A stretch of 64,000 bases of DNA from Microbacterium ginsengisoli (GCF_000956535.1 NZ_JYIY01000065.1:1-64000); one strand, 5' to 3'. Positions 39,077-48,469 are shown, numbered from the stretch's first letter. Numbers and translations are program-made. The notes: a model not told the origin generated them from the sequence alone.

Positions 39077-40409
39077 GGCATCCGCGCTCGGTGTCGCCCT
39101 CGGGCGCCCGAGCGGCTACGACGATCGGGACGCTGAGCGCTTCGTCCCCGAGCAGCACCGCTCGCAGCGCGACGATTTCGCGCGCGACCGGGCGCGGGTG
39201 CTGCACTCCGCGGCGTTGCGCCGCCTCGGCGCGAAGACCCAGGTGCTCTCGCCTGCCAGCCCTGCGGATTTCGCCCGTAACCGGCTGACCCACTCGCTCG
39301 AGGTCGCCCAGGTCGGTAGAGAGCTCGCCCTCGCCCTGCGCCTCGCGCCCGACGTGGTCGACACCGCCTGCCTGAACCACGACCTCGGGCATCCGCCCTT
39401 CGGACACAACGGCGAACGGGCCCTCAACGACTGGGCCGAGGACATCGGCGGGTTCGAGGGCAATGCGCAGACGATGCGCATCGTCACCCGGCTCGAGCCG
39501 AAGGTGTTCGACGAGGAGGGGCATTCCGCGGGCCTCAACCTCACCCGCGCGAGCCTCGACGCGACCTGCAAGTACCCCTGGACCGACGAACATCCCCTGC
39601 CCGACCCGGGCGGTCGCCTCAAGTTCGGCGTCTACCCCGACGACGAGGCGGTCTTCCGCTGGTTCCGCGAGGGCGCGCCCGGCCGCGTGCGGTGCATCGA
39701 GGCCGAAGTCATGGACCTGTCGGACGACATCGCATACTCGGTGCACGACTTCGAGGACGCCATCGTCAACGGCTACCTCGATCCGCGCCGTCTCGTCGCC
39801 CCGAACGAGCACGAGGCCCTGATCGACGCGATCCAGGCGTGGGTCGGCTTCGACCTCACCCGCGATGCGCTCTCCGACGCGCTCTACCGGCTCACCCGGC
39901 TCCCCGAGTGGGTGCCGACGTTCGACGGATCCCGCCGCGACCTGGCCGGACTCAAGAACCTCACGTCCGATCTCATCGGGCGCTTCGCGCGGGCGGCGAC
40001 GGCGGCGACGCGCGACGCGTACCCCGCGGCATCCCTCACGCGCTATCGGGCGCGGGTCATGGTGCCCGCGGTCGTCGAGGCCGAGATCGCGGTGCTCAAA
40101 GGAATCATCGGTGCGACGGTGGTCTCGATCGATGGCCGCAAGGAGCTCTACAAGGAACAGCGGCGAGTGCTGAAGCGCCTCGCGTCGGCTCTGTGGGAGC
40201 GTCCCGACCAGCTCGAGCCGGTCTATCGAGGCGACTTCACCTCCGCGACGGATGACGCGGCTCGCCGCCGCGTCGTCGTCGACCAGGTCGCCGGACTCAC
40301 GGATCAGCTCGCGATCGCCTGGCATGAGCGTCTCGTCGCACCGCTCGATCCCACCTCACTCGGCGTGTGGGTGCCGCCGGTGCGGCCCGCGCCGGCAGGA
40401 CTCGCCTGA
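39066..40409 (+). CDS. dgt: deoxyguanosinetriphosphate triphosphohydrolase-like protein
   Basis: 447 residues. HD-domain metal ligands appear in RNRLTHSLEVAQVGREL, ACLNHDLGHPPFGHNGE and the later VMDLSDDIAYSVHD. It hydrolyses dNTPs to deoxynucleosides and triphosphate. The GTG at 39066 lies inside the end of dusB. Its TGA overlaps the dnaG ATG, so dusB-dgt-dnaG form a coupled unit as in many actinobacteria. Confidence 0.92.
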   Translation: MAAEASALGVALGRPSGYDDRDAERFVPEQHRSQRDDFARDRARVLHSAALRRLGAKTQVLSPASPADFARNRLTHSLEVAQVGRELALALRLAPDVVDTACLNHDLGHPPFGHNGERALNDWAEDIGGFEGNAQTMRIVTRLEPKVFDEEGHSAGLNLTRASLDATCKYPWTDEHPLPDPGGRLKFGVYPDDEAVFRWFREGAPGRVRCIEAEVMDLSDDIAYSVHDFEDAIVNGYLDPRRLVAPNEHEALIDAIQAWVGFDLTRDALSDALYRLTRLPEWVPTFDGSRRDLAGLKNLTSDLIGRFARAATAATRDAYPAASLTRYRARVMVPAVVEAEIAVLKGIIGATVVSIDGRKELYKEQRRVLKRLASALWERPDQLEPVYRGDFTSATDDAARRRVVVDQVAGLTDQLAIAWHERLVAPLDPTSLGVWVPPVRPAPAGLA

Positions 40410-42256
40410 TGCCCGGTCGCATCGTGCAGACCGACGTCGACGAGGTCAAGTCGCGCACCAACATCGCGGACATCGTGGGGGAGCGGGTCGCGCTGAAGCC
40501 CGCGGGCGTCGGCTCGCTCAAGGGGCTCTGCCCGTTCCACGACGAACGGAGCCCGAGCTTCCACGTGCGGCCGCAGCACGGCTTCTACCACTGCTTCGGA
40601 TGCGGCGCCTCGGGCGACGTCTACACGTTCCTGCGGGAGATGGACCACCTCTCGTTCACCGAGTCGGTCGAGCGCCTCGCGGGTCGGCTCGGCTACGCAC
40701 TGCACTACGAGGACGGCGGCCCCGCGGTGGAGACCTCCGGCCGGACCCGGCTCTACGCGGCGGGTGCCGCGGCCGCGGTGTACTTCCGCGAGCAGCTGCA
40801 GAGCGCCGAGGCCGAGACCGCGCGCGCCTTCCTCGGCGGCCGCGGATTCGATGCGGGAGCCGCCGCGCACTTCGGCGTCGGGTACGCGCCGAAGGGGTGG
40901 GGCAACCTGCAGCAGGCGCTGCGCGCCCAGGGCTTCAGCGACGAAGAGCTGCTCACCGCGGGACTGCTGTCGCAGGGGCAGCGCGGCGTGTACGACCGGT
41001 TCCGCGGGCGCGTGGTGTGGCCCATCCGCGATGTCACCGGCCAGGTCGTCGGCTTCGGGGCCCGCAAGCTCTACGACGACGACCAGGGGCCGAAGTACCT
41101 CAACACCCCTGAGACCCCGATCTACCGCAAGTCGCAGGTGCTGTACGGCCTCGACCTCGCGAAGAAGGACATCTCGCGGTCGCGCCAGGTCGTCGTGGTG
41201 GAGGGCTACACCGACGTCATGGCCTGCCACCTCGCCGGCATCACCACGGCGGTCGCGACCTGCGGCACCGCGTTCGGCTCGGAGCACATCACGGCTCTGC
41301 GTCGCGTGATGGGCGACGACTCGGCACACGGCGAGGTCGTCTTCACCTTCGACCCGGACGACGCAGGGGTCGGCGCCGCCATGCGCGCGTTCGCCGACGA
41401 GAAGCGTTTCGCCGCGCAGACCTACGTTGCCGTCGCTCCGCCCGGTCTCGACCCGTGCGACCTGCGCCTCGCCCGCGGCGACGGCGCCGTGCGCGCGATC
41501 ATCGAGTCGAAGGTGCCGATGTTCGAGTTCGCGATCGACCAGCGCATCCGCGGCTTCGACCTCGGCACCGTCGAAGGGCGGGCGGGGGCTCTGCGTGCCG
41601 GGGCGCCGATCGTCGCCGGCATCCGTGACCCCTCGCTGCAGCCGGGGTACGTGAAGGTGCTCGCCCGACGCCTCGGCCTCGAGCTCGGCGAGGTGTCCGG
41701 TGCGGTGCGACGCGCGTCGCGGTCGGTCGGTGCGCAGCGCGAGCAGGAGGAGATCCCGCACTCGGCCGAGACCCCCAGCGAGCTGAGGATCACCCTCCAG
41801 ACACTGCCGACCACAGCGGATGCCGCGCTCGAGCGTGATGCGCTGATGGGATTCCTGCAGTACGGGCACCTGATCGACGGCGAGCTCGTACGGCGCGCCC
41901 TCGACACCACATTCACCGTTCCGGGCCTCGACGCGGTGCGCGGCGTCGTCGCGGCGATGCCGGACTACTCGCACCCCGGATGGGCCGCCGCCGCGGTGCA
42001 GGCGGTGCGTGAGCCGTACCGTTCCCTCGCCGCCGAGCTGCTCACGGGAACGTTCCCCGCACGCGACGCTCTGCACGCCCAGTTGTCAGCCCAGGACCTC
42101 GCCAGGCGACTGAGCCTGCGCACCCTCGATCGCACGAAGAGCGAGCTGCTCGGTGCCATGCAGCGGGTGCCGGCCGACTCCGACGAGGGGCGTGCCGTGA
42201 GGCTGCGCCTGCGCGATCTGGATGTCGAGCGGCAGCGTCTCCTCGACGCCGGCTGA
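40409..42256 (+). CDS. dnaG: DNA primase
   Basis: 615 residues. The CHC2 zinc finger is seen as LCPFHDERSPSFHV..FYHCFGCGASGD, the DnaG N-terminal core follows, and the TOPRIM domain has VVVEGYTDVMACHLAG with the DPDDAG acidic motif. The C-terminal DnaB-binding region ends the protein. It synthesises RNA primers at the fork. The ATG overlaps the dgt stop. Confidence 0.96.
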   Translation: MPGRIVQTDVDEVKSRTNIADIVGERVALKPAGVGSLKGLCPFHDERSPSFHVRPQHGFYHCFGCGASGDVYTFLREMDHLSFTESVERLAGRLGYALHYEDGGPAVETSGRTRLYAAGAAAAVYFREQLQSAEAETARAFLGGRGFDAGAAAHFGVGYAPKGWGNLQQALRAQGFSDEELLTAGLLSQGQRGVYDRFRGRVVWPIRDVTGQVVGFGARKLYDDDQGPKYLNTPETPIYRKSQVLYGLDLAKKDISRSRQVVVVEGYTDVMACHLAGITTAVATCGTAFGSEHITALRRVMGDDSAHGEVVFTFDPDDAGVGAAMRAFADEKRFAAQTYVAVAPPGLDPCDLRLARGDGAVRAIIESKVPMFEFAIDQRIRGFDLGTVEGRAGALRAGAPIVAGIRDPSLQPGYVKVLARRLGLELGEVSGAVRRASRSVGAQREQEEIPHSAETPSELRITLQTLPTTADAALERDALMGFLQYGHLIDGELVRRALDTTFTVPGLDAVRGVVAAMPDYSHPGWAAAAVQAVREPYRSLAAELLTGTFPARDALHAQLSAQDLARRLSLRTLDRTKSELLGAMQRVPADSDEGRAVRLRLRDLDVERQRLLDAG

Positions 42257-42328
42257 CCCCGTCCCGGTTCGCGTCGCAGCCTCATCCTTTGCTACGATCT
42301 CAGGGTTGTCCTGATTCGGGATGACTCT

Positions 42329-42404
42329 TCCTCGGTAGCTCAATTGGCAGAGCAATCGGCTGTTAACCGATAGGTTCTTGGTTCGAGTCCAAGCCGGGGA
42401 GCCA
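42329..42404 (+). tRNA. tRNA-Asn (GTT)
   Basis: Full cloverleaf: the acceptor TCCTCGG pairs with CCGGGGA, the D-arm contains AGCTCAATTGGCAGAGC, the anticodon stem is ATCGG/CCGAT with loop CTGTTAA (anticodon GTT at 42362-42364), and the T-arm contains GGTTCGAGTCC. CCA is encoded at 42402-42404. TACGAT (42292-42297) is a plausible -10, and a strong terminator follows. Confidence 0.97.
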
Positions 42405-42406
42405 CG

Positions 42407-42446
42407 AGAAGATCCCGCCGCGTCGGTCGACGCAGGCGGGATTTCT
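42407..42446. terminator. bidirectional terminator between tRNA-Asn and def
   Basis: ATCCCGCC (42412-42419) pairs with GGCGGGAT (42435-42442). The stem is extended inward by GCGTC/GACGC and outward by AGAA/TTCT around one bulge. It lies 2 bp after the tRNA and 12 bp after the convergent def stop, so it can serve both. Confidence 0.85.
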
Positions 42447-42457
42447 CGTCTCGAGGT

Positions 42458-43024
42458 TCAGGCCTCGATGAGGTCGATCCCGGGCGTCCACGACTGACCG
42501 GGACGACCCCAGCCGCGCTTCTTCGCGATCTTCTGCACGGTCTTCCAGTCGCTGTCATCCAGCCGGTCGACGTACAGTACCCCGTCGAGGTGGTCGAACT
42601 CGTGCTGCAGGATGCGCGCACGCCATCCGGACACCTCGATGCGCACCTCGGCGCCCTCCAGGTCCGTGCCGATCAGCAAGGCGCGCTCGGCGCGGCGCAG
42701 CGGGAACCGTTCGCTGGGGAAGGACAGGCAGCCCTCGGACTCCTCGTCAGGGTCCGGCTGGCCGGGTTCGGCCGGGGAGATCCACAGCACCGGGTTGATG
42801 ACCACCCCGCGCCACGGAGCGCCGTCGTCGTCCTGGTAGGTGTACGTGAAGATCCGCAGCCCGACCCCCACCTGCGGTGCCGCAAGCCCCACGCCGGGCG
42901 CGGCATCCATCGTCTCGAACATGTCCGCCACCAGTGTGCGGATCTCGTCCGTGATCTCGTCGACGGGGGCGGCGGGGGAGTGGAGCACGGGGTCACCCAT
43001 GATGCGAATCGGCAGAACGGTCAC
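42458..43024 (-). CDS. def: peptide deformylase
   Basis: 188 residues. All three motifs are present: GVGLAAPQVG, EGCLSFP and HEFDHLDG, giving the Cys/His/His metal site. It removes the formyl group from nascent N-termini. The GTG at 43024 gives TVLPIRIMGDPVL, the expected beginning, and TAGGCT lies 7 bp upstream. It is divergent from the DMT-type transporter. Confidence 0.95.
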   Translation of the reverse strand: MTVLPIRIMGDPVLHSPAAPVDEITDEIRTLVADMFETMDAAPGVGLAAPQVGVGLRIFTYTYQDDDGAPWRGVVINPVLWISPAEPGQPDPDEESEGCLSFPSERFPLRRAERALLIGTDLEGAEVRIEVSGWRARILQHEFDHLDGVLYVDRLDDSDWKTVQKIAKKRGWGRPGQSWTPGIDLIEA

Positions 43025-43066
43025 GTCTTCGAGCCTATCGAGCCGGTCTCGGGATAGTGTCGAACG

Positions 43067-44044
43067 GTGATGACGGTGCCGCTTTCCATCGACGACGTCA
43101 CGAACAACCTCGTCGGGGTGTTCCGCGACCCCGCGATCCTCCTCGGTATCCCGTTGGCGCTTCTCGGAGCGGTGTTCATGTCGTTCGGCGCCCAGTACCA
43201 GCACCGCGGAGTCGTGAAGGTCAACCACGCGCTCGGCGGCACGAGCACGGGGCTCAGCGGCGCACAGCTGCTGCGACTGCTCGGCCGCCCCTCCTGGGTG
43301 CTCGGCACCGTGATGCTGGGACTCGCGATCCTCTGCCAGCTCGGGGCCCTCGCGATCGCGCCGCTCATCATCGTCCAGCCGCTCGGCGCGGTCTCCCTCG
43401 TGATCACGACACTGCTGAACGCCCGCATCTCCGGCCACCGACCCACCCTGAAATCGGTGAGATCGATCATCGCGTGCGTGGGAGGCATCCTCGTCTTCGT
43501 CACCATCGCCGCATTCGTCGCGACCGAGCAGCCCGTCGCCGACAGCGAGCTGCTCATCATCCTCGGACTTCTCGTGGTCGTGGTCGGGTCGCTCACGGCG
43601 ATCTGGTTGATCTGGGTGCGTCGGCGCGGTGGCCGCGCGCTCTTCTACATCGTCGCGTCAGGAATGATCTACGGCTTCGTCGCGACGCTCGCGAAGGTCG
43701 TGATCAAACGAGTGCAGGCGGGCGATTTCGAATGGCTCACCCTCACCTGTCTCGTCGCGCTCCTCGCCGCGGTCGCCCTCGGCGCCTACTTCGTTCAGAC
43801 GGCATACTCCGCGGGACCCCCTGACCTCGTCATCGCCGGCCTCACCGTCATCGACCCGATGGTCGCCGTGCTCATCGGTCTCGTCGTCCTCCAGGAGGCA
43901 GCCACCGCAGGCATCGGGCCGATGATCGGGTTCGTCGTCGCCGGCGCGATCGCGGTGTACGGCGTCTTCTCGCTGGCCCGCAACCATCCGCAGGTCATCA
44001 GCGACAGCCAGGAGCTGCCCATCCCGCGCGGCGGCTCCCACTAG
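43067..44044 (+). CDS. DMT-superfamily membrane transporter
   Basis: 325 residues with about nine or ten hydrophobic helices. GAVFMSFGAQYQHRGVVKV near the N-terminus, IIVQPLGAVSLVITTLLNAR and the second-half VIDPMVAVLIGLVVLQE match the drug/metabolite transporter fold, including actinobacterial relatives of NIPA-type Mg transporters. The substrate cannot be assigned. GATAGT (43053-43058) lies 8 bp before the GTG; an ATG directly follows the GTG and could be used instead. Confidence 0.8.
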   Translation: MMTVPLSIDDVTNNLVGVFRDPAILLGIPLALLGAVFMSFGAQYQHRGVVKVNHALGGTSTGLSGAQLLRLLGRPSWVLGTVMLGLAILCQLGALAIAPLIIVQPLGAVSLVITTLLNARISGHRPTLKSVRSIIACVGGILVFVTIAAFVATEQPVADSELLIILGLLVVVVGSLTAIWLIWVRRRGGRALFYIVASGMIYGFVATLAKVVIKRVQAGDFEWLTLTCLVALLAAVALGAYFVQTAYSAGPPDLVIAGLTVIDPMVAVLIGLVVLQEAATAGIGPMIGFVVAGAIAVYGVFSLARNHPQVISDSQELPIPRGGSH

Positions 44045-44068
44045 GCTCGCTGGTGCGGCGTGCCGCAC

Positions 44069-44142
44069 GGGGCGGTGGCCAAGCTGGTCAAGGCAGCGGG
44101 CTCATAACCCGACGATCGTGGGTTCAAGTCCCACCCGCCCCA
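44069..44142 (+). tRNA. tRNA-Met (CAT), elongator type
   Basis: The acceptor GGGGCGG pairs with CCGCCCC, the D-arm includes GGCCAAGCTGGTCAAGGC, the anticodon loop is CTCATAA (CAT at 44103-44105) and the T-arm is GTGGGTTCAAGTCCCAC. CCA is not encoded. The fully paired G1-C72 argues against initiator tRNA. tRNA-Ile with a lysidine-modified CAT anticodon cannot be fully excluded. TAGGCT at 44042-44047 may be its -10. Confidence 0.92.
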
Positions 44143-44257
44143 CTCGAATCACAGTCTTGTCATTCCGGCACCGACCGGGTGATAATGACCCCATAACCGA
44201 AGAGCCACCGTTCCGGTCAGGTCGTAGGGGAAGACGCACCTGACGAATGGAGAACCG

Positions 44258-44761
44258 ATGGCGACATCACAGACGCGCGGCGTGATCTACATCCACTCCG
44301 CGCCGAAGGCGTTGTGCCCGCACCTCGAGTGGGCCGCCGGTCGCGTGTTCGGCAAGGCGCTGAACTTCGAGTGGATCGCGCAGCCCGTGCTGCCGGGCGC
44401 TCGTCGCACCGAATTCGCGTGGGAGGGCCCGGCCGGCACCGGCGCGGCTCTGGCGAGCGCGATGCGCGGCTGGGAGCACCTGCGCTACGAGGTCACCGAG
44501 GATCCGGCTCGGGGCACGGACGGCGGGCGCTGGATGCACACACCGGACCTCGGCATTCACTTCGCGCCCACCGACGCTGCGGGCAACGTGGTCGTCCCCG
44601 AGGACCGGCTGCGTTACGCCCTCGAGGTGTCGCTGGGTGATGCGGCGGAGTTGCGACGTGAGCTGGATGTTGCTCTCGGAGCAGCGTGGGACGAGGAGCT
44701 CGAACCGTTCCGCCATGCGGGCGACGAGGTACCGGTCGTCTGGCTCCACAAGGTGGGCTGA
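44258..44761 (+). CDS. DUF3145 family protein
   Basis: 167 residues matching the actinobacteria-specific DUF3145 family by TRGVIYIHSAPKALCPHLEW, the WEGPAGTGAALAS segment and HTPDLGIHFAPTDAAGN. The function is unknown. SD GGAGAA precedes the ATG. The leader contains GATAAT at 44181-44186 and a 7-bp inverted repeat (GTCAGGT 44216-44222 / ACCTGAC 44238-44244). It faces fabF of the fatty-acid block across a strong terminator. Confidence 0.88.
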   Translation: MATSQTRGVIYIHSAPKALCPHLEWAAGRVFGKALNFEWIAQPVLPGARRTEFAWEGPAGTGAALASAMRGWEHLRYEVTEDPARGTDGGRWMHTPDLGIHFAPTDAAGNVVVPEDRLRYALEVSLGDAAELRRELDVALGAAWDEELEPFRHAGDEVPVVWLHKVG

Positions 44762-44845
44762 CCCAGACCCCGGGCAGACGACACGCCACTACCGAGCGCC
44801 GGTGAATCGTCCCGGCGGTGGGAACGCGGTCGATGCCCGACCATG

Positions 44846-44880
44846 ACGAAGGCCCCCGGCAGTGTGCCGGGGGCCTTCGT
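44846..44880. terminator. 16-bp perfect-stem bidirectional terminator
   Basis: ACGAAGGCCCCCGGCA (44846-44861) and TGCCGGGGGCCTTCGT (44865-44880) are exact reverse complements around a GTG loop. The hairpin lies between the convergent DUF3145 and fabF genes, 12 bp beyond the fabF stop. Confidence 0.88.
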
Positions 44881-44891
44881 GGTGTCGGTGG

Positions 44892-46130
44892 TCAGACGTT
44901 TCGGAACGCCACGACGGCATTGTGACCGCCGAACCCGAAAGAGTTGCTGATGGCGAGCTGGTCGCCGGCGCCGAGCGCCTGGGTGCTGCCCGACAGTCGG
45001 AACGGCACCTCCGGGTCCTGCTCGGTGAGGTTGATCGTCGGCGGCGCGATGCGCTCCTGGATCGCGCGGATCGTGAACATGGCCTCGAGGGCTCCGGTGC
45101 CGCCCAGGAGGTGACCGGTCGACGCCTTCGTGGCTGACACCGGGATCTCGTCGATCCGGGCGCCGAACACCGCTCGCAGGGCCTGGTACTCGTTCGGGTC
45201 GCCGACAGGGGTGGATGTCGCGTGCGCATTGATGTGCGTGACCTCGTCGGGGCTCGCACCCGCCGCCGCCAGCGCCTGCTGCACGGCACGCGCCGCGCCG
45301 CGGCCCTCGGGGTCATTGGCGGTGATGTGGTACGAGTCGGCGGTGACGCCGCCGCCGACGACGACCGCGTAGATCTTCGCTCCGCGAGCGAGAGCGTGGT
45401 CTTCACGCTCGAGCACGAGCGCCGCGGCGCCCTCGCCCATGACGAAGCCGTCGCGGTCGATGCTCGCCGGCCGGGACGCCGTGCCGGGCGAGTCGTTGCG
45501 ACGCGAGAGCGCCTGCATCGACGCGAACGCGGCGAGTGTGATGGGGTGAACGGCCGATTCGGTGCCGCCGGCGATCACGATGTCGGCGAGGCCGTCCTGG
45601 ATGTGCTCGACCGCGTTGACGATCGACTCGGTGCTCGACGCGCACGCGCTCGCGACGGTCCGGGCGAATGCCCGCGCGCCGAAGTGGAGCGACAGGTTGC
45701 CCGCTGCAGCGTTCGGCATGAGCATGGGCACCGTCATGGGCATGACCCGACGGGGACCCTTCTCACGCAGAGTGTCCCACGCATCGAGCAGCGTCCATAC
45801 GCCGCCGATTCCGGTCGCGAAGTCGACACCGAGACGCTCGGGCTCGACGTCGGGCGCACCCGCGTCGGCCCAGGCCTCCTGGGCGGCGACGAGGGCGAAC
45901 TGCGAGGCCGGATCGAGACGCTTGGCCACCGGGCGCTCCAGCACGGTATCGGGACGCACGAGCGCCTCGGCCGCGAAGGTGACCGGCAGCTCGTAGCGGG
46001 CGACCCAGTCGTGCTCGAGCGAGCGGGCGCCGCTGGCGCCGTCGAGGAGCGCGTTCCAGCTGTCGGGAGCCGTGCCGCCGATGGGGGACGACGCGCCGAT
46101 TCCGGTGACGACGATGCGAGGGGACGTCAT
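44892..46130 (-). CDS. fabF: beta-ketoacyl-ACP synthase II
   Basis: 412 residues, thiolase fold. The catalytic triad is Cys163 (VASACASSTES), His303 (NAHATSTPVGD) and His340 (TGHLLGG). It elongates acyl-ACP with malonyl-ACP. The residues after the Cys are ASS instead of the more usual ASG. AGGAAG precedes the ATG. It is the last gene of fabD-fabH-acpP-fabF, ending at a strong terminator. Confidence 0.94.
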   Translation of the reverse strand: MTSPRIVVTGIGASSPIGGTAPDSWNALLDGASGARSLEHDWVARYELPVTFAAEALVRPDTVLERPVAKRLDPASQFALVAAQEAWADAGAPDVEPERLGVDFATGIGGVWTLLDAWDTLREKGPRRVMPMTVPMLMPNAAAGNLSLHFGARAFARTVASACASSTESIVNAVEHIQDGLADIVIAGGTESAVHPITLAAFASMQALSRRNDSPGTASRPASIDRDGFVMGEGAAALVLEREDHALARGAKIYAVVVGGGVTADSYHITANDPEGRGAARAVQQALAAAGASPDEVTHINAHATSTPVGDPNEYQALRAVFGARIDEIPVSATKASTGHLLGGTGALEAMFTIRAIQERIAPPTINLTEQDPEVPFRLSGSTQALGAGDQLAISNSFGFGGHNAVVAFRNV

Positions 46131-46180
46131 ATTGCTTCCTGTTCTTCCCGGTGGGGGCTCACGCCCCCACCGGACGGGAC

Positions 46181-46429
46181 TCACGCCTGGTTCGAGGTGA
46201 TGAAGGTGACTGCGTCGCCGACGGTCTTGAGGTTCTTGACCTCGTCGTCGGGGATCGTCACGCCGAACTTCTCTTCGGCGTTGACGACGATGGTCATCAT
46301 CGAGATCGAGTCGATGTCGAGGTCGTCGGTGAACGACTTCTCGAGCGCGACCTCGTCGGCCGAGATGCCCGTCTCGTCGGTGATGAGCTCGGCGAGGCCG
46401 GCGAGGACCTCTTCGGTCGAAAGGGCCAT
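46181..46429 (-). CDS. acpP: acyl carrier protein
   Basis: 82 residues, acidic and helical. The phosphopantetheine attachment site is Ser41 in DDLDIDSISMM (DSI in place of the common DSL). It carries the growing acyl chain. It lies between fabH and fabF, with a GAAGGAGAAA-type SD. Confidence 0.95.
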   Translation of the reverse strand: MALSTEEVLAGLAELITDETGISADEVALEKSFTDDLDIDSISMMTIVVNAEEKFGVTIPDDEVKNLKTVGDAVTFITSNQA

Positions 46430-46504
46430 GGGTTTCTCCTTCTCTGTGGGGTGTGGACAGCAGCCGCAAGGCCGCGAATCAGTTTAGGGGCGCCGCTGCG
46501 GCGC

Positions 46505-47509
46505 TCACGGGAGCACGACCACCTGCGCGCCGTAGACGAGCCCGGCCCCGAATCCGATCTGCAGGCACAGGCCGCCGCTGAGCTCGGGGTGCTCTTCGAG
46601 CAGACGATGCGTGGCGAGCGGGATGGACGCCGCCGACGTGTTGCCCGTCGTCGCGATGTCACGGCCGATGACCACGCTCTCGGGCAGCCCCAGCTGCTTG
46701 GCGAACTCATCGATGATGCGCATGTTGGCCTGGTGCGGCACGAAGGCGGCCAGATCGGATGCCTCCACCCCCGCCTCCTCGAGGGCGAGGCGCGCGGCCT
46801 TCGCCATCTCCCAGACGGCCCAGCGGAAGACGGTCTGGCCTTCCTGACGGAGCGTCGGCCAGGCAGCCTCGCCGTCACGGAACTCGGTGAGGGTCGCGTT
46901 CATGCCGACGGCCTCGGCCTTGGAGCCGTCGGAGCCCCACACGGTGCGGGAGATGCCGGGGAAGTCACTCGGTCCGATGACCACGGCTCCTGCGCCGTCG
47001 CCCAGGAGGAACGAGATGCTGCGGTCGGTCGGGTCGACGACGTCGGAGAGCTTCTCGGCGCCGATGACGAGGGCGTAGTGCGCCCCGCCGGTGCGGATGA
47101 GTGCATCGGCCTGGGCGACACCGTAGGCGAATCCGGCGCACGCGGCGTTCGAGTCGTAGGCGGCGGCCGGGTTCGCTCCGACGCGGTCGGCGACGACGGC
47201 CGACATCGACGGGGTCTGGCGGGAGTTGCTGATGGTCGCGACGATGACGAGGTCGATCTGGTCGGCCGGCACTCCGGAACGCTCGATCGCCTCCCGACCG
47301 GCCGCGGTGGCGAGATCGGTCGCGCTCGTGCCGTGCACCGCGCGCGTCCGCGTGATGATGCCGGTGCGCTGGCGGATCCACTCGTCGCTCGAGTCGATCG
47401 CGGCGACCAGATCGTCGTTCGGCACCGCGTTCTCGCCACGGGCGGCCCCGTACGAGTAGATGCGGGTGAACGCGGGGCCGCTGCCCTGCTTCAGCACGGG
47501 TGCGCTCAT
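46505..47509 (-). CDS. fabH: beta-ketoacyl-ACP synthase III
   Basis: 334 residues. Catalytic residues are Cys124 (SNAACAGFAYG), His259 (VPHQANMRI) and Asn290 (TTGNTSAASIP). It initiates fatty-acid synthesis from acyl-CoA and malonyl-ACP; in this group branched starters are expected to dominate (family knowledge). The ATG overlaps the fabD stop by 4 bp. Confidence 0.95.
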   Translation of the reverse strand: MSAPVLKQGSGPAFTRIYSYGAARGENAVPNDDLVAAIDSSDEWIRQRTGIITRTRAVHGTSATDLATAAGREAIERSGVPADQIDLVIVATISNSRQTPSMSAVVADRVGANPAAAYDSNAACAGFAYGVAQADALIRTGGAHYALVIGAEKLSDVVDPTDRSISFLLGDGAGAVVIGPSDFPGISRTVWGSDGSKAEAVGMNATLTEFRDGEAAWPTLRQEGQTVFRWAVWEMAKAARLALEEAGVEASDLAAFVPHQANMRIIDEFAKQLGLPESVVIGRDIATTGNTSAASIPLATHRLLEEHPELSGGLCLQIGFGAGLVYGAQVVVLP

Positions 47510-48426
47510 GCGGCGGATCCCTTCAGCAGCGCGACGGCGGCGTCGAGGTCGTCGGGTGTCTTGACGGCAACCGACGGCACTCCGCGCAGCGCGCGCTTGG
47601 CGAGGCCGACGAGCGTTCCCGCCGGCGCGAATTCGATGATGCCCGTCACGCCCGCCTCGGCGAACGAGGCCATGCACAGATCCCAGCGCACGGGGGAGGC
47701 CACCTGTCCGATGAGCAGCTCGACCGCCCGGGGGCCGTCATCGACGACGGTGCCGTCGGCATTCGTCCAGAGGGTGGTCTGCGGGTCGCTCACCGCGACG
47801 GATGCCGCGGCCTCCCGCAGCGCGTCGACGGCCGGGGCCATGTAGGACGTGTGGAACGCGCCGGCGACCTGGAGCGGGATGACCCGCGTCGCCGGCACCG
47901 GCGCCTCGGCGAGGACTGCCAGGGCGGGGAGGGCGCCGGCGGCGACGATCTGGCCGGCACCGTTGTGGTTGGCCGGGGTGAGGTCGAGCTCGGCGAGACG
48001 CGCCAGCACCGCGGCTTCGTCGCCCCCGAGGATGGCGCTCATGCCGGTCGGCGTCTGGGCCGCGGCATCCGCCATCGCACGACCCCGCACGCCCGCGAGA
48101 GTGAGTGCGTCGACGGGGGAGAGCACGCCTGCCGCGGCGAGGGCGGCCAGTTCACCGACGGAGTGACCGGCCACACCCGCGGGCGTGGTGCCCGCCGCCT
48201 CGACGAAGGCGGCGTAGGAGAGGAGGCTCGCGCCGACGATGAGCGGCTGAGCGACCTGCGTGTCGCGGATCGCGTCGGCATCCCACTCGGTGCCGGCGGC
48301 GGCGAGGTCGACACCCGCTGCCTCCGAGAACGACGACAACCGGTCAGTCGCGCCGTCGAGCTCGAGCCAAGGACTGAGGAAGCCGGGGGTCTGCGAACCC
48401 TGACCGGGGAACACCGCGATGATCAC
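47506..48426 (-). CDS. fabD: malonyl-CoA:ACP transacylase
   Basis: 306 residues. The N-terminal VFPGQGSQTPG, nucleophile Ser89 in AGHSVGELAAL and His192 in GAFHTSYM are diagnostic. It charges ACP with malonate. The GTG at 48426 begins the canonical IIAVFPGQGSQ; the long upstream open frame is non-coding. The 91 bp between fabD and fasR carry an inverted repeat that may be the FasR site. Confidence 0.95.
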   Translation of the reverse strand: MIIAVFPGQGSQTPGFLSPWLELDGATDRLSSFSEAAGVDLAAAGTEWDADAIRDTQVAQPLIVGASLLSYAAFVEAAGTTPAGVAGHSVGELAALAAAGVLSPVDALTLAGVRGRAMADAAAQTPTGMSAILGGDEAAVLARLAELDLTPANHNGAGQIVAAGALPALAVLAEAPVPATRVIPLQVAGAFHTSYMAPAVDALREAAASVAVSDPQTTLWTNADGTVVDDGPRAVELLIGQVASPVRWDLCMASFAEAGVTGIIEFAPAGTLVGLAKRALRGVPSVAVKTPDDLDAAVALLKGSAA

Positions 48427-48469
48427 CGTTCCATCCTGCCAAGGAACCGGGCGGCGCACTGGCGAGGTA

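Noticed and set aside
44069-44142. Initiator tRNA-fMet
   Set aside because: The first acceptor pair is a regular G-C; initiator tRNAs have a mismatched 1-72 pair. The elongator type is more likely.
44216-44244. 7-bp inverted repeat in the DUF3145 leader as a terminator or riboswitch
   Set aside because: The stem is short with a 15-base loop, has no U-tract and matches no known riboswitch; it is mentioned only as a possible operator in the gene entry.
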